64,000 nucleotides of DNA, from NCBI GenBank assembly GCA_964020085.1, contig OZ026608.1, positions 440,881 through 504,880 on the forward strand, in the 5' to 3' direction. This stretch comes from Micromussa lordhowensis. Taxonomy: Eukaryota > Cnidaria > Anthozoa > Scleractinia > Lobophylliidae. Position 1 is the first letter of the stretch; each line of letters begins with the position of its first letter. The position numbers and the translations under genes were made by a program. The notes under the pieces are model-generated. The model searched no databases. It worked only from the letters and a program-made list of their open reading frames with translations, and was not told the origin of the DNA. Shown here in pieces: positions 37,401 through 45,400 of the stretch.

Positions 37401-39296
37401 AGAAACTAATGTGAAAAAAATTGGGGGTCACCAGGTTAGTTTTCAAGATATAAGCGTTCGAAGCTCAAAAGTAGGTCTGACCAATCATCAAGTATCGTTG
37501 CCATGGTAACAGTTGGTGACAAAATAATTGTCGTTTTTGGACGAGAACAAATTTTGCAATCGGGTCATACACAAATTTTGTTATGACGTTGAGTTGATTT
37601 TTTGTTCTTTCCTTTCAAAGTTTACATATTTAAAAAACCTGAAAACTGGTACCATCCACCTTAAACTCATGCAGCCCGCACAAAGAGCAGAAAAACACGC
37701 ATAAGCCAAGTTTAGCTTGGTTTTGGCTTTGCTTCTGATTGGTCAAGAACTCAGAGCGGTATTAAATGAAACTTCAACACAGTTACACTGTTAAACTTTT
37801 CTTATTATTGTGTATGGCCTTTTTTTCTCTCTGTGTAAATAACGGTTTATTGTTAACAAAAAAAAAACAACTATACCAAATGCTAAATCTCTCCCTGTCC
37901 TGTTATTTTTCATTAGCTGTTCCTTGGAAATCAAGACGCTGACACCATTATGTACAACAGACTCAACCCACCAATCACCGCGCGATATATTCGAGTAAGA
38001 CCACTAACATGGCACAGACACATATCCATGAGGATCGAGATCTACGGCTGTCCAGGTACTCTACATTACTGCTGTGGTGTTTTGTATTATTCAAACTGGT
38101 TATGTATAAGTGGTTATGTGTTAGACCTTCATCTTTCATTATCGGAATGCGTTATGTAACGAAAACAAATGACCGCCAAAATGGTAAAATGAACTTCACA
38201 AGCTCAATTCATGCAGCGTTTTCAGATGACGTCATGGCAGCCATATTGGTGTTGCAAAACAATGAAATGGCGGCCATGTTTGTGTATCAAACCAATCCTA
38301 CGGGAGTTGAAACTCTTTTGTTACGTAGTCACTTCCTTATGTTCCAATAAATTTGCATGTGTGCTGGCCACGTGAGTGAAAACGCTTTATAGCTTAGGAA
38401 GTAAAATAAAATAGTTGTTCGATGTACTGCTGCCGATAAAACAAGCTTGTTGTTTTTCAACAAATTTAGCTTGCGTAGCACCTCTTGGTATGGAAAATAG
38501 AGTAATCTCTGATGCACAAATACACGCTTCTTCTCAACTGGATAACAGCCGTTCTCCAAAGCAGGCAAGGTTGCACACCAGATCAGATTTAAGCAATAGT
38601 GGAGGCTGGTCAGCTCTTAGAGATGACTTTAACCAATGGCTACAGGTGGATCTTGGCAGTTACACAACAGTGACACGAGTGGCAACCCAAGGCAGAAATG
38701 GATTCAATGAGTGGGTGACCAAATATAGGATACAGTATAGCTATGCTGGAGTGGCTTTTCAGTTTTATAGGAAGGCAGAAAATAGTTCAGCAAAGGTATT
38801 CCCTTACTGTCAATTTAACCATAGCAGGCTAACAGACCGAATTTTCTACCAAGAACTTTCGGCAAGCATAAACTGTTACGTACTGTCCCAATGGTCAGTC
38901 TTACTTGTCCCCCGAAAATTTCTGTCTAGCGCGATTAAAAAGAAATTGATTCCATCTCTAACAGTATACACCTTTGTAATTGGAATTTCCTCAAAGATAT
39001 TTTTCCTAAAAATAAAAACCTGCACTTCCACATCGAAGACTGAATCCACTAACCCAACCACAAAATCCATCAGCCATGGGCTATGAAACATGGCTTTCTT
39101 CTCACACTAGAGAAAAATGCAATTTCATGCTAAAATGACGTTTTTTCTTATAAAAAACAGTGGGCGTGTAGTTTAAATATAGTCTAAAATTAAAAAAAGA
39201 TAACAGTCAGAAACTTTCCCATGTGTTCGTTAGTAGAAAACATCCAAAAACAAAACCAACAACATCCGTGGATTTGCAATGTATTGGAATAATTAA

Positions 39297-39386
<90 letters not shown>

Positions 39387-39396
39387 GCAAGCGCGA

Positions 39397-39429
<33 letters not shown>

Positions 39430-42400
39430 AATATAGAAAACTAGACTACAATAAAAACAAAAAGGCCCAAAAAACCACGCATACGCTCACCACTTTTGTA
39501 GATCATGGTATAATGGCTCATATACCATGATGGCTAAGCCAATGAAAACTCTCGAATTGCATTATCCAATGATCTAGTTTTTAATAATGGGTATTATTTC
39601 ATATATACTTCACAAATGGGTGTGTCTGCTAATATGCCATAGGTACACTGTAATTACTAGATGATTATATACATGATTTGAATTCATAAACACCATCGTC
39701 ATCGTTACTTAAAATACCCATTCAGTAGCTTATCACATGATCCCAGTTAAGTATAATAACTTGAAAGCAAGGGTAATGTTTTGAATTTTTGTTCAGCCAA
39801 TCCGAATGCCCCCTTACTTTCCGTTCCCACTTTCTGTTCTTTTCAGGTGTTCGAAGGAAACAAAGACAGTGATACTGTGGTATTAAACAAACTAAGTCAG
39901 GCAATCACTGCTCGTTACTTTCGGGTATTGCCCATTGAATGGCATAACCATATATCAATGAGAATAGAAATCTATGGCTGCCCAGGTATATTTTTTATCT
40001 TATAATAATTTATTAATTGTAGCTTTATCAGTTTTTTTGCTTTAACTCTAGGATAGTTGATGTGAAATACTAACCAAAAATCAAAAGAAATTAGTAATGT
40101 TCCGAATCTGAAAAGAGCAGGTCTCCGTAAGCACAACTGCAAATCACAGTAAAACTAAACAAAACATATTGCAGTGGTAAAGTACAAAACCAAGGAGAGG
40201 TCATATATATGAGGTAGAGGAAGCCATTCCAATACTGTTATATTATTAGCGTTTACTAGGGAACGACACTTTTCTCTTTTCCTTGCTCGACTACCTTAGG
40301 TTGTATAATACCTCTTGGCATGGAGAGTGGAGACATCACGAATGCCCAACTAAGAGCATCTTCAACGTTGGATGGTAACAACTCTCCGGGGCAAGCAAGG
40401 CTGCATCAAAAAGCACATGGAAGTATGGAGGGAGCCTGGTCAGCTAAAAAAGATGATCTTGATCAATGGCTTCAGGTGGATCTCGGTAGCTACACCAAAG
40501 TGTCACGTGTTGCAACTCAAGGGAAGAATGGGGTCGAACAGTGGGTGACAATGTACAAGATACAGTACAGTAACGACGGCGATAACTTTTGGGTGTATAA
40601 GCAGCCAGGGACCAGCTTAGCAACGGTGACTTCAATCATGTTCTTTTTAAGGTTATTTCGTGCTTAGCCTCCAGTGGCCTGGAAAAAGTAGGAAATACCT
40701 AATCTGACTGGACGTATTACAATCGTGTCAACCAGCGTCAAACCATGTACTGTAACTGAAAACCTGAAACACATATATATTTCAATTATCGGACGTTTTG
40801 CTTCCCAAAATGGTACGCCACAACAATTTATTAACAGGGAAATAAATTATCTTGTAGTAATTGTAAATTTTTTAAGAGTCATTGTCCCATTTAAACTAAC
40901 CTTCTCTTTTAAGTTCATTAACAAAAAGTCTCATTAACAACCTGAAGGAAATAATTCCTTTCCATTCAGTTCTCCCTAAAGTGGTCTTGAAAGCTAAAAA
41001 AGCTTCCTGAGCGCTCAATCTGGTATTTTGGTGTTTGGTGTATAACCTTATTATTTGTCAGTTATCTAACACGCAACACATTACGTTTCTGTTGCGTTTA
41101 GGTGTTTCGTGGAAATCAAAACAGCGATACCGTTGTTTACAACATTTTGAAACTACCTTTAACAGCTCGCTACATCCGATTCCTACCAGTTGAATGGCAC
41201 AATCACATATCAATGAGGATTGAGATCTACGGTTGTCCAGGTAAGAGCTCAAGCAATTTCCAGGATCAAATAACAAGTTTATTTGTTGGTATATAACAAT
41301 TCATGTCAGCTCAAAAAAATATATCAAAGAAATTAAAATTTAAACTTGGAATATTGGCTAACAAATAGGAAAACGTACAGAAAATGTCAAGTGTTCAAGG
41401 CTGCAGTGTCCTTACTGTAAAAGAATTGGGGAAAACGTATACTAATACTGTCACTGTGCGACAAAATGACAAATCAAGACAGAGCTTAAGAAATTTTTGG
41501 TTTAAAACAATTGCTGCACTTAGTACATAAACGTAAATTATTTTCTCCTACATGAAAAAAAAAGGTTGCGCTGCAGCACTGGGCATGGAAAACGAAGGAA
41601 TAACTGATGTCCAGATAAGCTCATCTTCACAACTGGATGACACTCACGCTGCCAGTGAAGCAAGACTGAATTTTAAAGCAGATGGAAGCGAGCGGGGAGG
41701 GTGGTCCGCTCTCACTAATGACTTTAACCAGTGGCTTCAAGTGGATCTTGGTACTGTGAACCGAGTGACTCGTGTGGCCACTCAGGGGAGGAATGGGCGT
41801 GACGAGTGGGTGACCAGATACAGATTACAGTACAGCGATAACGGAGTAGCGTTTCTGTTTTACAACGAGTCTGTAAGGAGTTCGGCAAAGGTATGGTAGT
41901 TGCCTACTGTAGAGCATAGTTAGTGGTGTAGAGAGTGCTTTCAACATTTTGTCGCCGGAATATTCTTATCTACGATATGATATCTAAGTGTGTGAGTGAA
42001 GATGAGCGTTGTAAGGGAAAGAGGTACGGGGCTGACAGTGGATGTCGGTTTTGCTGGACTAAGACGAGACGATTTAAGCCCTTCGGGCTTATATTTCTCA
42101 GCGATAAGGGAGAAACGGGAAAAGGCCTTTGGCGTCCCCTCCCTCCCCGGTTATTGTAAAAGTTGTCGGTAATTAGTAGAAGGTCGAACTTTTGTACATC
42201 TTGTGGATCAGAGAAGCAATTATAGGGTTAACATTTCGCATTTGACAAACCCAATTGAACTCTCTTGTCTCTCGTGATCAGGTATTTTATGGAAATCAAG
42301 ACAGCAACACGATTGTATACAATGTTCTGAACCCGCCCATTACAGCACGCTATATTCGAATAAGCCCTGTTGAGTGGCACAATCATATATCAATGAGGAT

Positions 42401-45400
42401 GGAGATCTACGGCTGCTTTGGTAACGTACAATATAGTTATAACTACAGGCAGTTGAAAAGTAGACCAAGATCGAAATCCTCATTAAGTATCAACGCACGA
42501 AGTCTACCATTTTGGACTTTACGTTGCTTTGTACATCAACTATGATTTCCCCAATTGTTACAATCAGGAAAAAAGAGAACTATGCGTAACATGACTTTGG
42601 ATTCAAAAGCATTTCTTATGACAAAATTTGTAAACCTTCAGCACCATAAAGCACCTCTTTAACCATCCAAATATTAAACTGTGTTTTTGGTTTATTCATT
42701 CTTGGCTGAAAGAGGTTATAGGATAACCCTTGTTACGAAGGAACCGGGGGGGGGGGGGTACTCCCAGAAAAATATAGTGGGGGTGTGCGGCCCGGTTACC
42801 AAAACCCTATTTATGACCAAAATCTGCGACTTTTCCCTACCCTACTTATGATCTGAACAAAAATTCAGCGCCCTATTTATGACCGTTGCCCTAAACATAA
42901 TTTATGAAGGGCTTTTGATGATGGTCTTGTCGATAATGATGAAAATGAAGTTTCTTTTGAACTCATACCCAATTCAAGACTAGAGTGAGAAAACCATACC
43001 CTATTTGAGACCAAAATGGCCAAAACGATGCCCTATTTATGACCAGAACGGCTGAAAAACCATACCGTTTGGGGCCGCACATACCTATATAGCCCATATA
43101 AGGGAGTACCCCTCCCCACCCCCGGGCGAAGGAAACGGTACAATGAGATCGAATAATTCATGAGTGGCTTCCTATACGTAACTAAATTTCCAAAAATAGC
43201 CTCTTCCCCCGAAAATAACCCCCTTGATTCGTGGACCAAAAACATAATTGCAATAATTGATAACACCGAATATAAAACACGATTTACACTTAAAGAACAA
43301 CATAATTTAGTTTCCTTATTGGACAGTTTGGTGTTTTGTGTTCCCATATTCTGTCCAGAGACTTTTGATGTCAATTTCAATTTGACGACTTGTTTCTTGG
43401 TTTACGTTTAAAGAGTTCTTTGGCAGTCCGCCAAAAGAAGGTTGCAAAAAATATAGTAATCACAGGCCTGGTGCTTGTTAGCAAAGTTGTTTGTGGTCGT
43501 TCAGATCGCCACACGCGACAAACGACTGTTGTTCAAACTCGTCTTATTTATTTTTAAGTGCCCACTCCTGCTCCAACTTCACCATCACCGGGAACGACGT
43601 CAGTTGTTAGTATGCCAACGATGGAGTTCGGACCGGAAGCGAATCGAGGTGAAAATAAGGCGAGAAAAGGTAACAAGAGTGTTGTTCGTTAACACTGTTC
43701 CTCTTTGACATGACGTAATGCCTTGATCCCTGGCTGGCCTGGGGGAATGGGTCGGTCTTCCTAGTCAAACACGTTAGTTTTTATCGCGCTTTGAAAGAAG
43801 TATCTTTGGACATTCTCCTTTTTCAGTCTAAAACAAAATTTACGAAATTTTCTTCAAATAAAAAGAAACGTCAGAATAAAGCCTAGTTTGTAAAGGAAAC
43901 GAAAGAGTGAAATAACTCAACAAGATACTTAGATTGGTAAAAAGGTAAATAAGAAAAAAGGTCTGTTTTCGAGCACAGTGGTCCATCAGGCTGGAGCTCA
44001 TCCCGGTTTCTGTAGCATTCAGCAACTAGGAATATTTCTACTCCCCCCTGGATGGGATACTAGTCCATCACAGGTGATAAGGTCCCTACTGTGACTAAAT
44101 TGAAAACGCATGCTGCGTGTGGAAAACGACCTAAACTATAATAGTGTTTTTTTTTTTAATATCGTAATCTCATAACTCTGAGTTTATTGACAAGTACTTC
44201 TTAACTTTCTACAGGTGGTAACGTTGTCGCCATTGTTGTACCCGTGATGCTGTGTATTTTGATACTGGTGTTGCTGTTGGTTGGCCTCTTTTTCTGGAAA
44301 AGGTGAGACTAAACACGCCGGTTGTTGGGCTGCCTTGTTCTAAATAAAAAGGCAAGGAAAAGGTCGAGAGAACTAACTCATGCAAACCAAATAAACATGT
44401 TAAGATAAAACCGTATAATTTAAATTTAGCCGGCTTGGGTGTCTCAATATAGCATTCAATTCTAACAAGAAATCCCCAAATGTCTACATGTGCAAGAGCT
44501 AGAAAGGAGTATTGCAGCTTGGAGCTTTGATGGAATGCACTTCCATAATTATCCAACTAACATACGTATTGCAAAATTCTCCCATACAGAGATATTGATA
44601 CAGTTGTACCACCAGTTGAGGGAATTGCACCAAGAGAAATACTCATTTGACACCTTGGAACGTTCAGTATTGTCCGATAAATAATAGTGTGTTGCTTTCT
44701 TTTTATCCAGGAGATATGGCAAGGACCTTAATATTAAACCGGTCGTATTTAAGAGGTCAGTAAAAAAGAAAACAAAACATGTGGTTTCTCTGTGAATGTA
44801 CCGAAATAAGCCCCAACACCACACCATCCACACTTCCTTCCCAAGAAATAAGACTAAGATAAAAGAAGTAGATACAAAGTGCGAGAAAATATGGGGAAGG
44901 GTGTGCGAAGTGAAGGTAGGCTCTTTCTAGCTCTAAAAATCGAGAGTGTGGATATGGACCTCCCTGCTGTTGAACGATGATGAACAACGTCATAGGACAA
45001 CTTTTCGATTCCTGGATGAACAGAGGAACTTCGCAGCATGCAAATTCCAGTAGCCTCATCATTAACGTTCTCAACATATTTAGTAATATAATGCACGCTG
45101 TATCATCGCGGGCACAGACTCTAAACATAATTAAATAAACCTAATGGGTTATTAAGCTCTTTAGTCGGACATTGGTAACGCCTCGCTTACGTGACGCGCA
45201 ACCATTTGTGGCAAAGCCCCCTTTACGGTATTCGTGTGAATCAGGATATTATCGGCTTTTGCGTTTTTACTCAGGCTTCCGTAGGAAAATGCATGTCGTT
45301 CGTCGTCGTATTTGGTCGCCAAATGGGGAGTCATGGTCCCAGGCGTTCCTGACGTAGTGCGAGGAAACTGGGGATGAGAATATGACAGCTCTCGCTTTTC

